Positions 18,594 through 25,015 are shown, counted from the first letter of the stretch. The stretch: DNA of 25,015 nt from a virus (IMGVR_UViG_3300020190_000326:1-25015), one strand, 5' to 3'. Numbers and translations are program-made. Notes: generated by a model not told the origin, from the letters alone.

Positions 18594-18629
18594 CTGTGGA
18601 AAAGTATGTTGAAACTGTGGAAAAGTATG
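18594..18629. repeat. Direct repeat CTGTGGAAAAGTATG, two copies
   Basis: CTGTGGAAAAGTATG occurs at 18594-18608 and 18615-18629, 21 bp apart (two helical turns). TGTGGAAAA differs by one base from a DnaA box (TGTGGATAA). It lies in the 406-base gap between the minus-strand endonuclease and the gene at 18928. Confidence 0.8.
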
Positions 18630-18663
18630 GTTTATGAGTGATATATTGTCCTTCTAATCGTCT

Positions 18664-18776
18664 CTAAAACCTTTATAATGTGCTGAGGTATGTGTGCTAA
18701 AACCTTTATAATGTGCTGATGCCTTTTGCTTATGTCGTTATAAATGTGCTGGGTGCTTGTGGTCTTACCGAGCATA
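18664..18776. repeat. Tandem 33-bp repeats
   Basis: ATGTGCTG recurs at 18678, 18711 and 18744, exactly 33 bp apart. The first two units also share CTAAAACCTTTATA (23 bases identical at 18664-18686 and 18697-18719); the third is diverged. In the complement the period is 11 codons and a short open frame repeats QHI every 11 residues. The remaining part of the gap, up to 18850, shows nothing that I can name. Confidence 0.8.
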
Positions 18777-18851
18777 ACATAAGGACCGCACTTTGTCAAC
18801 TCCAAGGTCATAAAATTCCTCACAATCCCCGCACAAAAATCCACACCCGCC

Positions 18852-18859
18852 CATAAATA
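18852..18859 (+). promoter_or_regulatory. Late promoter (CATAAATA)
   Basis: CATAAATA fits NATAAATA and lies 12 bases before the -35 of a sigma-70-type promoter, giving a possible early/late pair ahead of the gene at 18928. Confidence 0.5.
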
Positions 18860-18871
18860 CTCCCCAGGACC

Positions 18872-18900
18872 TTGACATTTTTGCACACAAGACTTAGAGT
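18872..18900 (+). promoter_or_regulatory. Sigma-70-type promoter (TTGACA-17-TAGAGT)
   Basis: A perfect TTGACA (18872-18877) is followed by a 17-bp spacer and TAGAGT (18895-18900), four of six to TATAAT. It is the best host-type promoter in the window and would give a leader of about 20 bases to ATG 18928. Confidence 0.7.
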
Positions 18901-18927
18901 ACTCTCATAACACACAGGAGCGAACTT

Positions 18928-19101
18928 ATGTCAGTTGCATATCAACAAGCACAGAAGCAGCGTTATAGGGTCACTCTAGATCTATCAGTGTTCGGTGACT
19001 TCGACCCACACCAGATTGACTGGGAGAAGTTATTCAAGTTGGAACCTGCAGAGAAGTGTGATGCATATGTGGAAGACCTAAGTACACCCGACCGTTGGTA
19101 A
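18928..19101 (+). CDS. Small hypothetical protein with good ribosome site
   Basis: A 57-residue protein, MSVAYQQAQKQRYRVTLDLS then VFGDFDPHQIDWEKLFKLEP and AEKCDAYVEDLSTPDRW. AGGAG (18916-18920) sits seven bases before the ATG, clearer than at most genes here. With a consensus -35 upstream it is probably expressed early and strongly. The YRVTLDLSVxxDFDPxxIDW-xKLFxLEPxExCxAYVEDLS pattern is one I recall in cyanophages; function unknown. Confidence 0.8.
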   Translation: MSVAYQQAQKQRYRVTLDLSVFGDFDPHQIDWEKLFKLEPAEKCDAYVEDLSTPDRW

Positions 19102-19113
19102 GTTTCTGGGTAT

Positions 19114-19151
19114 TAAAGTTAGGATCGTCTAAAGCGTCCCTATAGTATGAG
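19114..19151 (+). promoter_or_regulatory. Intergenic repeat element, copy 15
   Basis: The last copy, with spacer GCGTCCCTA and TAGTAT at 19143-19148. The overlapping ATG (19147) is out of frame with the real gene at 19193, which starts 44 bases beyond. Confidence 0.77.
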
Positions 19152-19192
19152 GGGCACACATCACTTCCCCACTAACACTCAAGACGTACCAA

Positions 19193-19438
19193 ATGACAGT
19201 CACTTATCAACGCAACATCCTCTCTACTGAGTATAACGGTTGGGAGAATTATGAGACCTGGAATGTTGCACTCTGGTTGCAGAATGATGAGAGTTTGTAT
19301 CACCTTGCTATGGACTGTGGTGATTATGAAACCTTCGTAAAAGAGGTCGGTGTTGGATACTCTACTCCTGACGGTGTTAAGTATGCTGACCTCAAGGTAA
19401 ATGTCATCCAACTGAATAGCGATGTGTTCGACCTCTGA
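19193..19438 (+). CDS. Conserved cyanophage hypothetical protein
   Basis: An 81-residue protein beginning [20 protein letters not shown] and continuing [20 protein letters not shown]. The [15 protein letters not shown]-x-N-D motif belongs to a family that I recall widely in cyanophages and cyanobacteria, of unknown function. A start at ATG 19193 fits this family; a short out-of-frame reading frame from the repeat's ATG overlaps its first codons. Confidence 0.87.
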   Translation: MTVTYQRNILSTEYNGWENYETWNVALWLQNDESLYHLAMDCGDYETFVKEVGVGYSTPDGVKYADLKVNVIQLNSDVFDL

Positions 19439-19474
19439 TTAACACTTAAGACCAGTACACTTCACTACACTTTC

Positions 19475-19756
19475 ATGCTGAACTTCATCCCCTACGCTAT
19501 TCGTCGTCCTTTCTACTATGTGTTCGACCTGATCGCATGTTCTGATTTTCGTAATGAAGAATTCGGTCGGATCTTCGATGCTTATGAGTATGAGCAATCA
19601 ACGCAAATCCTAGGGTTCATTAACTACTTGGGTATGTCAGGTCAGTTAGATCTACCTGAGGACTTTGACCTGTTCGCTGATGTTGAAACTCTAGAGCAAG
19701 CAGTAGAGAAGTGGAATGATTATCAGGACTTGATGAACACCTCCACACTCGCTTAA
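19475..19756 (+). CDS. Conserved hypothetical protein
   Basis: A 93-residue acidic protein, MLNFIPYAIRRPFYYVFDLI then ACSDFRNEEFGRIFDAYEYE and QSTQILGFINYLGMSGQLDL. Aromatic- and acid-rich, predicted to be helical, with no known domain. It follows the previous gene after 36 bases, without a repeat element, so it likely shares its transcript. Confidence 0.78.
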   Translation: MLNFIPYAIRRPFYYVFDLIACSDFRNEEFGRIFDAYEYEQSTQILGFINYLGMSGQLDLPEDFDLFADVETLEQAVEKWNDYQDLMNTSTLA

Positions 19757-19825
19757 GTAACACTCACTCCTGTCGCATGAGTATAAACTAGGCACACACA
19801 GTTCACAACACTTTTCTTCTTTATT

Positions 19826-19951
19826 ATGTCTAAATCCGTGATGCTTTCTCTTCTCGCTCAAGGTAACACTGGCAACGAACTTCTGTCGATTCTTGATGCT
19901 CTCGCTGCTGAAGCTGTGAGTGATACTGAGGAAGGCACTATCGAGTTCTGA
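19826..19951 (+). CDS. Very small conserved hypothetical protein
   Basis: A 41-residue frame, MSKSVMLSLLAQGNTGNELL then SILDALAAEAVSDTEEGTIE. The S-x-M-L-S-x-L-A-Q-G-N-T-G-N-E-x-L-x-I-L-D pattern matches short cyanophage proteins that I recall. It ends shortly before the folded noncoding region. Function unknown. Confidence 0.75.
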   Translation: MSKSVMLSLLAQGNTGNELLSILDALAAEAVSDTEEGTIEF

Positions 19952-19965
19952 TTGTTAACAACTGT

Positions 19966-20128
19966 GCGTCCCCTGGTTGACACTGGGGGGCGTTTATGTT
20001 ATGATTTGGCAGTGATGCTTATCGGCAGTTATATGCCGCCGATTTGTTATAACGCCGTGCGGCGTCGCCCCCCTAAAATAAAAAACGCAAACTACCCTAA
20101 CCTACAGAGGTGACAAAACGCGACCTCT
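19966..20128 (+). ncRNA. GC-rich folded noncoding region
   Basis: Several stems in 163 bases. GCGTCCCC (19966-19973) can pair with GGGGGCGT (19986-19993) and run into TTT. GGGGGGCG (19985-19992) can instead pair with CGCCCCCC (20066-20073), closing a domain with CGGCA/TGCCG (20023-20027, 20034-20038) and ACGCC/GGCGT (20052-20056, 20061-20065). AGAGGT/ACCTCT (20106-20111, 20123-20128) follows. The first pairing may be a terminator, the second an alternative fold. No frame in it looks coding. Confidence 0.55.
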
Positions 20129-20158
20129 ATCTCAATCTCAAAAAATTTTTCCGGAAGT

Positions 20159-20317
20159 ATGAGCACCCTTAGAAATCGCCGTCAAACTCCTTACTGGAAT
20201 TTTTGGAGAGTTGTACTTGCAGGTTGGACAATCAGGTATCCAAAGACGATGGGTAAAATAATATTCTTGCCCCTTGGATTTTTGATTGTGCTGATATATA
20301 ATGCAATAGTACGTTAA
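20159..20317 (+). CDS. Small membrane protein
   Basis: A 52-residue frame, MSTLRNRRQTPYWNFWRVVL then AGWTIRYPKTMGKIIFLPLG and FLIVLIYNAIVR. A basic, aromatic N-terminus and a C-terminal membrane helix (about residues 32-50). Its ATG lies two bases after GGAAG, too close for a normal ribosome site. It begins the right-hand late block. Function unknown. Confidence 0.68.
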   Translation: MSTLRNRRQTPYWNFWRVVLAGWTIRYPKTMGKIIFLPLGFLIVLIYNAIVR

Positions 20318-20354
20318 GTGCTGTCAAAAAAAATTCCGGAAAATATTTTTTTAT

Positions 20355-20573
20355 ATGGAAAAGATTTATCACATATACGCAAAGGACAGGTGTTTATTTC
20401 ATTCTCTAAAAGAGGAAGAATTTCATAATACTTGGAAAACTTTGAATAATATTGTAGGGTTAATGAAAACTGACTATAAGGAAGAAGATTTGAGTTTCAT
20501 AGAACTTCCAGTAAATATTGGAGGGGTTCATACAAGTTTGACAGCAGATCCTCCAGGGTCTCCGTCATATTGA
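20355..20573 (+). CDS. Conserved cyanophage hypothetical protein
   Basis: A 72-residue protein: MEKIYHIYAKDRCLFHSLKE then EEFHNTWKTLNNIVGLMKTD, followed by YKEEDLSFIELPVNIGG. I recall a family with MxKxYHIYAKDxCLFHSLxExEFxxTW in T4-like cyanophages, of unknown function. A second CCGGAA-containing A/T-rich leader (20326-20354) precedes it. Located among late genes. Confidence 0.82.
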   Translation: MEKIYHIYAKDRCLFHSLKEEEFHNTWKTLNNIVGLMKTDYKEEDLSFIELPVNIGGVHTSLTADPPGSPSY

Positions 20574-20623
20574 CAACACATATATAGACTGTTAAAATTG
20601 AATTTGAAGGTTCATTAAACTTT

Positions 20624-21388
20624 ATGGCAAAAGGATTTACTGTTAAAGCTGCTGCACCAAAACCCAAAGAAGAATGGGATATTGATGCAATCAAAGAAAG
20701 AATGCGTGGAAAGAGTATTGTATTCTGTCTACCTGGTAGAGGATGCTCTTTCATTTTTCTGAAGAACTTTGTACAACTGTGTTTTGATATGGTACAGAAT
20801 GGTATGAGTATTCAGATTTCTCAAGACTATAGTTCAATGGTGAACTTTGCACGTTGTAAGTGTCTTGGTGCAAATGTTCTTCGTGGACCTAAGCAAATTC
20901 CTTGGGATGGTAAACTACAGTATGATTATCAACTATGGATTGACTCGGATATTGTCTTTGACACAAACAAGTTCTGGCAACTCTGTGATTTAGCTCTTTC
21001 TGAAGATGGAACTGAGCGTGAAATTGTCGCTGGTTGGTATGCAACTGAAGATGGTCACACAACATCTGTCGCACACTGGTTGGAAGAAGATGACTTCCGC
21101 AAGAATGGTGGAGTGATGAATCATGAAACCGTTGAGTCCATTTCAAAGCGTAGAAAGCCTTTCACAGTGGATTACACTGGTTTTGGTTGGGTTCTGATTA
21201 AGAACGGTGTCTTTGAAAATCTTGAGTATCCTTGGTTTGCTCCGAAGATGCAAGTCTTTGAGTCTGGTAATGTTCAGGATATGTGTGGTGAGGATGTTTC
21301 ATTCTGTCTTGATGCAAAAGAGCAAGGATTTGATATCTGGTGCGATCCTCGTATTAGAGTTGGGCATGAAAAAACTCGCATTATCTGA
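20624..21388 (+). CDS. GT-A fold glycosyltransferase-like protein
   Basis: A 254-residue protein. Residues 31-40 (SIVFCLPGRG) start a nucleotide-sugar-type Rossmann half; YQLWIDSDIVFD (102-113) gives a DxD motif (D107, D109) with a hydrophobic lead, the metal and donor-binding signature of GT-A enzymes. A GEDVSFC segment near residue 224 could serve as the catalytic region, and IRVGHEKTRII ends it. Cyanophage relatives that I recall are annotated as glycosyltransferases. The substrate is unknown; the late position suggests modification of virion or host-surface sugars, or of phage DNA. Confidence 0.78.
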   Translation: MAKGFTVKAAAPKPKEEWDIDAIKERMRGKSIVFCLPGRGCSFIFLKNFVQLCFDMVQNGMSIQISQDYSSMVNFARCKCLGANVLRGPKQIPWDGKLQYDYQLWIDSDIVFDTNKFWQLCDLALSEDGTEREIVAGWYATEDGHTTSVAHWLEEDDFRKNGGVMNHETVESISKRRKPFTVDYTGFGWVLIKNGVFENLEYPWFAPKMQVFESGNVQDMCGEDVSFCLDAKEQGFDIWCDPRIRVGHEKTRII

Positions 21389-21543
21389 TGAAAACATTTA
21401 ACGTACTTTATAAAGGGCGTAAAATTTATACAAATCTCACTCCAGAAGAATGTAGTGAGATTCTTCAAGACTTCTCCGAATGTTTTTTCTCGGGTGAAGA
21501 CATTGATCCAAATTTAATTGAACTGGAGGAAATTTATGGATAA
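21388..21543 (+). CDS. Small hypothetical protein
   Basis: A 51-residue frame starting on the last base of the previous stop: MKTFNVLYKGRKIYTNLTPE then ECSEILQDFSECFFSGEDID. The pattern (TFxVxYKGRxxYTNLTPEECxEILxxF) recalls a short cyanophage family. Its end overlaps the next start by eight bases. Function unknown. Confidence 0.78.
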   Translation: MKTFNVLYKGRKIYTNLTPEECSEILQDFSECFFSGEDIDPNLIELEEIYG

Positions 21544-21679
21544 AGGCGGAAGTAACAAAACTCTTTTTGAACCTGGAGCACCTAAGAAGACACGTCAAGG
21601 ACGCTCGGCAAGAACACTGTTAAGCGCAACCTCTCGTAATGGACGTAAAAAAAGATATCGTGGACAAGGTAAAGGTTGA
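21536..21679 (+). CDS. Small basic protein, UvsY.-2-like
   Basis: A 47-residue very basic protein, MDKGGSNKTLFEPGAPKKTR then QGRSARTLLSATSRNGRKKR and YRGQGKG. The TLFxPGxPKKTRQG ... KKRYRGQGKG pattern matches a family conserved in T4-like phages, near genes uvsY and 25 in T4 (called uvsY.-2), from memory. Likely RNA or DNA binding by its composition, but no function is known. A strong terminator follows 16 bases after the stop. Confidence 0.75.
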   Translation: MDKGGSNKTLFEPGAPKKTRQGRSARTLLSATSRNGRKKRYRGQGKG

Positions 21680-21695
21680 TATTAATATTATAGAT

Positions 21696-21724
21696 AGAGC
21701 AGGGGAAATCCCTGCTCTTTTATT
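21696..21724 (+). terminator. Strong Rho-independent terminator
   Basis: AGAGCAGGG (21696-21704) and CCCTGCTCT (21710-21718) form a perfect 9-bp stem with a 5-base loop, followed by TTTTATT. It ends the unit 20159-21679 before the next gene. Confidence 0.9.
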
Positions 21725-21732
21725 ATCAACTT

Positions 21733-22428
21733 ATGGCATATCTCAATCACAATCTTCCAACGATTACCTGTTATATTCGTAATGAATTCCTCTACAATCA
21801 TAAAAAAGGTCATGGTGAGGTAACTTTATGTGATGTGCATTCCGTAGCGTCCTTAGAGAAGCACGTACCCCTCTTTGAGGCGTTTCTAGAGAATGGGGTT
21901 AATTGGACACGTAGACCCATTCATGCATTTTGTTGGAAACCTGATGCACCAGTTCCTCAACTAGAGGAGTGTATGTGGTGGGATTGCTTTTCTCCTTATA
22001 TTGATGTTCAAGTACGTTCAAGATTGGCTAACTTACGTGCGGAACTCATCAATTATCGTGGAGAAAAGAATGAAGGAACTTACTTATTCACTCTTGACTG
22101 GTCTTGGGAATCAAAATCAACTCTGAATACTAATTTTAGTGAAACTCCAGAGCATAAGTGTGCCCACTTCTTTAAGATGAATAACGGAAACTTCTATGCT
22201 TATCCAAATAATAAGATTTTGTGGTATGATGATGCATGGACAAAGAATAGAATTACCAAAAATCCAGGGTATGAAATTGATCTAACCGAATATTCTGTCG
22301 AAAATAGTCGTAAAATTGAGACATCTGACGATTTTATGTACGAAGTTACAAGTATTCGGGATAGCAACCCCGTAAAAAGTTCTGATTTAACAAATCAGGA
22401 GCAAAAAAATGACCAAACAAGTCGATAA
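21733..22428 (+). CDS. Conserved cyanomyovirus hypothetical protein
   Basis: A 231-residue protein beginning MAYLNHNLPTITCYIRNEFL and YNHKKGHGEVTLCDVHSVAS. I recall a family with AYLNHNLPxITCYxRNEFLYNHxKGHGEFTxCxVHSVAS in marine cyanomyoviruses, always near gene 25 and annotated as hypothetical. The middle has repeated tryptophans and cysteines (INAFCWKP-like PIHAFCWKPDAPVPQLEECM) and ENGVNWTRRP; the tail is polar. It is probably a structural or assembly protein given its place, which is inference. Its end overlaps the next gene by 20 bases. Confidence 0.8.
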   Translation: MAYLNHNLPTITCYIRNEFLYNHKKGHGEVTLCDVHSVASLEKHVPLFEAFLENGVNWTRRPIHAFCWKPDAPVPQLEECMWWDCFSPYIDVQVRSRLANLRAELINYRGEKNEGTYLFTLDWSWESKSTLNTNFSETPEHKCAHFFKMNNGNFYAYPNNKILWYDDAWTKNRITKNPGYEIDLTEYSVENSRKIETSDDFMYEVTSIRDSNPVKSSDLTNQEQKNDQTSR

Positions 22429-22663
22429 AGACCAAAATTTTATGCGAAACCAGTGGGGAACTGAGTTTTTGTCAAGCGAATATGGTTGGGAGACTAAAAT
22501 TGAGAAGCAAAAAATGCTTCGTGAGATAGCAAATGATGAATTAACACCCAAAAAGCATGACTTTTTTCATCAAAGCGAAATTCACTCACAAATTCGCAAT
22601 GATGAAGACTATGATGATTGGGAATATGGCACAGAACCAATCTATGAATCCAAAAATCCCTAA
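22409..22663 (+). CDS. Hypothetical protein upstream of gene 25
   Basis: An 84-residue acidic protein, MTKQVDKDQNFMRNQWGTEF then LSSEYGWETKIEKQKMLREI and ANDELTPKKHDFFHQSEIHS. The FMRNxWGTxFLSSxYGW pattern is shared by cyanophage proteins that I recall. It overlaps the previous gene by 20 bases and leads directly to the late promoter before gene 25. Function unknown. Confidence 0.76.
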   Translation: MTKQVDKDQNFMRNQWGTEFLSSEYGWETKIEKQKMLREIANDELTPKKHDFFHQSEIHSQIRNDEDYDDWEYGTEPIYESKNP

Positions 22664-22669
22664 TAAATA
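22662..22669 (+). promoter_or_regulatory. Late promoter before gene 25 (AATAAATA)
   Basis: AATAAATA ends 20 bases before the ATG of gene 25 and overlaps the preceding stop. Genes 25 and 6 are classic late genes, so this is the best-supported late promoter in the window. Confidence 0.78.
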
Positions 22670-22689
22670 AGGTAGAATTATACTATTCG

Positions 22690-23091
22690 ATGCCTCTAGA
22701 AAGGGTAAGCCAAGGTTTTAAAGACATTAGTATGACTTTTCAGAGTAATCCTCTGAACAGTGACTTGATAGCACTTAAAAATGAGAGTGCTATATCACGT
22801 TCAATCAGAAACATTGTGTTTACCCTTCCTGGTGAGAAATTTTTCAATCCAAATTTTGGATCGAGAGTAACAAAAATGCTTTTTGAGAATGTTGATGAAA
22901 TTACAGCATCAAACGTTAGGGATGAAATTGCAACCTCAATTGTGAATTATGAACCAAGAGTTGATTTAACAAACGTTGTAGTGACCCCTGATTATGATAA
23001 TAACTCTTTTGATGTATTAGTACAATATCAAATTATAGGAGCCAATGTTCCTGCACAAGAATTACAATTTGTTTTGCAACCAACTAGGTAA
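22690..23091 (+). CDS. 25: Baseplate wedge protein gp25
   Basis: A 133-residue protein, the same length as T4 gp25 (132). It has the gpW/gp25 fold signature: FKDISMTFQSNPLNSDLIAL, then ALKNESAISRSIRNIVFTLP, GEKFFNPNFGSRVTKMLFE and the final strand pair VVVTPDYDNNSFDVLVQYQI. In T4 it forms the core of each baseplate wedge next to gp6 and gp53 and is needed for sheath polymerisation and contraction. It lies two bases before gene 6, behind a late promoter. Family identification is firm. Confidence 0.93.
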   Translation: MPLERVSQGFKDISMTFQSNPLNSDLIALKNESAISRSIRNIVFTLPGEKFFNPNFGSRVTKMLFENVDEITASNVRDEIATSIVNYEPRVDLTNVVVTPDYDNNSFDVLVQYQIIGANVPAQELQFVLQPTR

Positions 23092-23093
23092 AA

Positions 23094-25015
23094 ATGCCAC
23101 TAGTAAACTTTTCTAACCTAGATTTCGATCAGGTTAAAGCAACGCTTAGAGATTATCTAAAAGCAAATCCCAATTTTACTGATTATGACTTTGAAGGGTC
23201 TAATCTTTCAACAATTTTGGATGTTTTGGCATATAACACATATATCACTTCATATAATGCAAATATGGTTGCAAATGAAGTGTTTATTGATAGTGCAACA
23301 CTAAGAGAAAATGTGGTTGCACTTGCAAGAAATATAGGATATGTACCCCGTTCGAGAAAATCTGCGTCAGCGACAGTATCTTTTTTCGTAGATCTCTCTA
23401 ATGTAACACCAGCTCCTTCATCCTTAACCTTAAAAAAGGGTATTGTAGCTACTTCATCTGGAAATTTTGGTAATCAATCTTTTGCTTTTTCAATATTAGA
23501 AGACATTACGGTTCCCGTCTTCAATCAGCAAGCAACTTTTACTAATGTAAAAATAAATGAAGGAATTCTGTTAACAAATAATTTTACTTATTCATCTAGA
23601 AACCCAAATCAAAGATTTATCTTACCGAATTCAGGTATTGACACTGAGTTAATATCAGTAGCAGTGCAAAGCAATGAAAATGCCACAACTTCGGTAAAAT
23701 ATGCATATCAAGATAGTCTATTTGATATAAATGGTTTCTCAAATGTATATTTCATACAAGAAATAGAAGATGAAAGATATGAATTAATTTTTGGTGATGG
23801 TATATTTGGTAGAAAATTAGAAGAAGGAAACTTTATTACTGCAAATTACATAACTTCAAATGGTGATAGTGCTAATGGAGTAAATTCTTTTACATTCTCT
23901 GGTAGATTAACTTATACAAGAAACTCTATTGAATACACTGTTACCTCTGGCATTTCTCTACTTACAACACAACTTCCTGCTAGAGGCGGAGAAAATATTG
24001 AAAGCGTAGAGTCTATAAAAAAGTATGCTCCAAGAATTTATGCATCTCAAAATAGAGCTCTTACTGCAAATGATTTTGAAACTTTGATTCCATCAAAAAT
24101 TTATCCAGAAACTGAGGCTATTTCTGTTTTTGGCGGAGAGGAACTGATACCACCACAATATGGAAAAGTTTTTATTAGTATAAAACCAAGATTTGGTGAC
24201 TTTTTACCAAATTTGGTAAAACAAAGTATAAAATTAAAACTAAAAAAATATGCGGTTGCCGGAATAGTCCCAGAAATTTTAGATCTAAAATACCTTTATG
24301 TTGAAGTGAACTCGAAAATTTATTATAACACGAATCTGGCACCATCATCTGCCTTTGTTTCAAGTATTATTCAAACAAATGTTACCAAATATTCAGAATC
24401 TACAGAATTAAATCGTTATGGAGCTAGATTTAAATATAGCAAATTTTTGAAATTGATTGATGACAGTCATGAGTCAATAACATCCAATATTACAACTATT
24501 CAAATGAGAAGAGATTTGAGAGTTGTCTTAAATACCTTCGCAGAGTATCAAATATCTTTTGGTAATGAGTTTCATATATCCAGTATGGACGGTTACAACA
24601 TTAAATCAACTGGTTTCCAAATTGCAGGAATATCTCAGACAGTTTACTTAGGAGATGTTCCAAATACAAATAGACAAACTGGTACTTTATTCCTATTTAC
24701 TGTTAATACAACTAATTCAAGAACTCCAAGTATTTTAAGGAGAGGAGTTGGTACAATAGATTATAAAAATGGTATCATAACCATCAATCCTATCAATATA
24801 TTAGCGTCTGCAAGAATTAAAGATGGTCAACCAATCATGGAAATTTCTGTAGTGCCAAAATCAAATGATGTTGTTGGAAAGCAGGATTTATATCTACAAC
24901 TAGATGTTAGTAATAGTGTTTTTGATATGGTTGTGGATAATATATCATCTGGGTTGGATCCATCAGCATCTACTTACATAACATCCTCAAGTTACGCAAA
25001 TGGTCTTCTTGTTCG
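23094..25015 (+). CDS. 6: Baseplate wedge protein gp6, 3' end missing
   Basis: An open frame of 640 codons running off the window; T4 gp6 has 660 residues, so nearly all is present. It begins MPLVNFSNLDFDQVKATLRD then YLKANPNFTDYDFEGSNLST and VLAYNTYITSYNANMVANEV, the typical gp6/J-like opening. Later landmarks are YELIFGDGIFGRKLEEGNFI, the AIS-FGGEELIPPQYGKVFI and TANDFETLIPSKIYPETEA stretches. gp6 links wedges into the ring around the baseplate hub; it is the longest gene here. The reading frame has no stop or frameshift that I can see. Its position after gp25 matches T4-like order. Confidence 0.95.
   Translation, partial: MPLVNFSNLDFDQVKATLRDYLKANPNFTDYDFEGSNLSTILDVLAYNTYITSYNANMVANEVFIDSATLRENVVALARNIGYVPRSRKSASATVSFFVDLSNVTPAPSSLTLKKGIVATSSGNFGNQSFAFSILEDITVPVFNQQATFTNVKINEGILLTNNFTYSSRNPNQRFILPNSGIDTELISVAVQSNENATTSVKYAYQDSLFDINGFSNVYFIQEIEDERYELIFGDGIFGRKLEEGNFITANYITSNGDSANGVNSFTFSGRLTYTRNSIEYTVTSGISLLTTQLPARGGENIESVESIKKYAPRIYASQNRALTANDFETLIPSKIYPETEAISVFGGEELIPPQYGKVFISIKPRFGDFLPNLVKQSIKLKLKKYAVAGIVPEILDLKYLYVEVNSKIYYNTNLAPSSAFVSSIIQTNVTKYSESTELNRYGARFKYSKFLKLIDDSHESITSNITTIQMRRDLRVVLNTFAEYQISFGNEFHISSMDGYNIKSTGFQIAGISQTVYLGDVPNTNRQTGTLFLFTVNTTNSRTPSILRRGVGTIDYKNGIITINPINILASARIKDGQPIMEISVVPKSNDVVGKQDLYLQLDVSNSVFDMVVDNISSGLDPSASTYITSSSYANGLLV

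Noticed and set aside
18674-18712. TATAAT in the tandem repeats as sigma-70 promoters
   Set aside because: No -35-like sequence lies 15-19 bp upstream of either copy, and no gene begins shortly downstream.
18632-18886. Minus-strand 84-codon frame with repeated QHI units
   Set aside because: Its repeats follow directly from the 33-bp DNA repeats, it overlaps the plus-strand promoter region and it lacks a clear start signal, so I treat it as DNA repeat rather than gene, with low certainty.
20137-20165. CCGGAAGTATG as part of a glutamine riboswitch (glnA/downstream-peptide type)
   Set aside because: Only the GGAAGUA part resembles the motif; the paired CGUUCA strand and three-stem junction are not found nearby.

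Overview
This window looks like part of the genome of a T4-like myovirus of a cyanobacterium (a Synechococcus/Prochlorococcus-type cyanomyovirus). The clearest markers are at the right end: baseplate wedge genes 25 and 6 in T4 order, preceded by a T4-type late promoter (AATAAATA). Elsewhere there are very tightly packed genes nearly all on the plus strand, stop/start overlaps of the ATGA type, repeated TATAAATA-like late promoters, three homing endonucleases, and many small proteins that I recognise from memory as cyanophage hypotheticals. No photosynthesis gene, tRNA or CRISPR array is visible.

Layout. 1-454: the end of a D12-class (Dam-type) adenine methylase, then a terminator and a late promoter driving a GIY-YIG homing endonuclease (544-1233). 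1283-5503: a run of small genes, several encoding membrane proteins, including a band-7/SPFH-like fragment (1900-2319) and two proteins (4022-4270, 4886-5503) whose N-termini look like T4 capsid-targeting sequences. 5562-10845: larger DNA-metabolism genes: an SF2 helicase, an endonuclease-VII-like nuclease overlapping a beta-class DNA methyltransferase, and a protein with nucleic-acid ligase motifs. 10907-11407: an HNH homing endonuclease behind a hairpin. 11410-17473: about 25 very small genes, many acidic, plus one MutH/Sau3AI-like nuclease (14234-14881). 17493-18521: a second GIY-YIG endonuclease, the only confident minus-strand gene. 18522-18927: a 406-base gap holding tandem 33-bp repeats and an early-plus-late promoter pair. 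18928-19951: more small genes. 19952-20158: a GC-rich folded noncoding stretch. 20159-25015: late structural genes including a glycosyltransferase, gene 25 and most of gene 6 (which runs off the window).

The most striking non-coding feature is an approximately 38-bp intergenic element (core TAAAGTTAGGATCGTCTAAA, ending in a -10-like TAnnnT) present 15 times between 4273 and 19151, usually just before a gene and often overlapping its apparent start codon. It probably sets the expression of the small-gene and DNA-metabolism modules, while TATAAATA-like promoters serve the homing endonucleases, the putative packaged proteins and the baseplate genes. Function of most of the small proteins is unknown; they sit where T4-like phages carry host-takeover genes, but that is inference.
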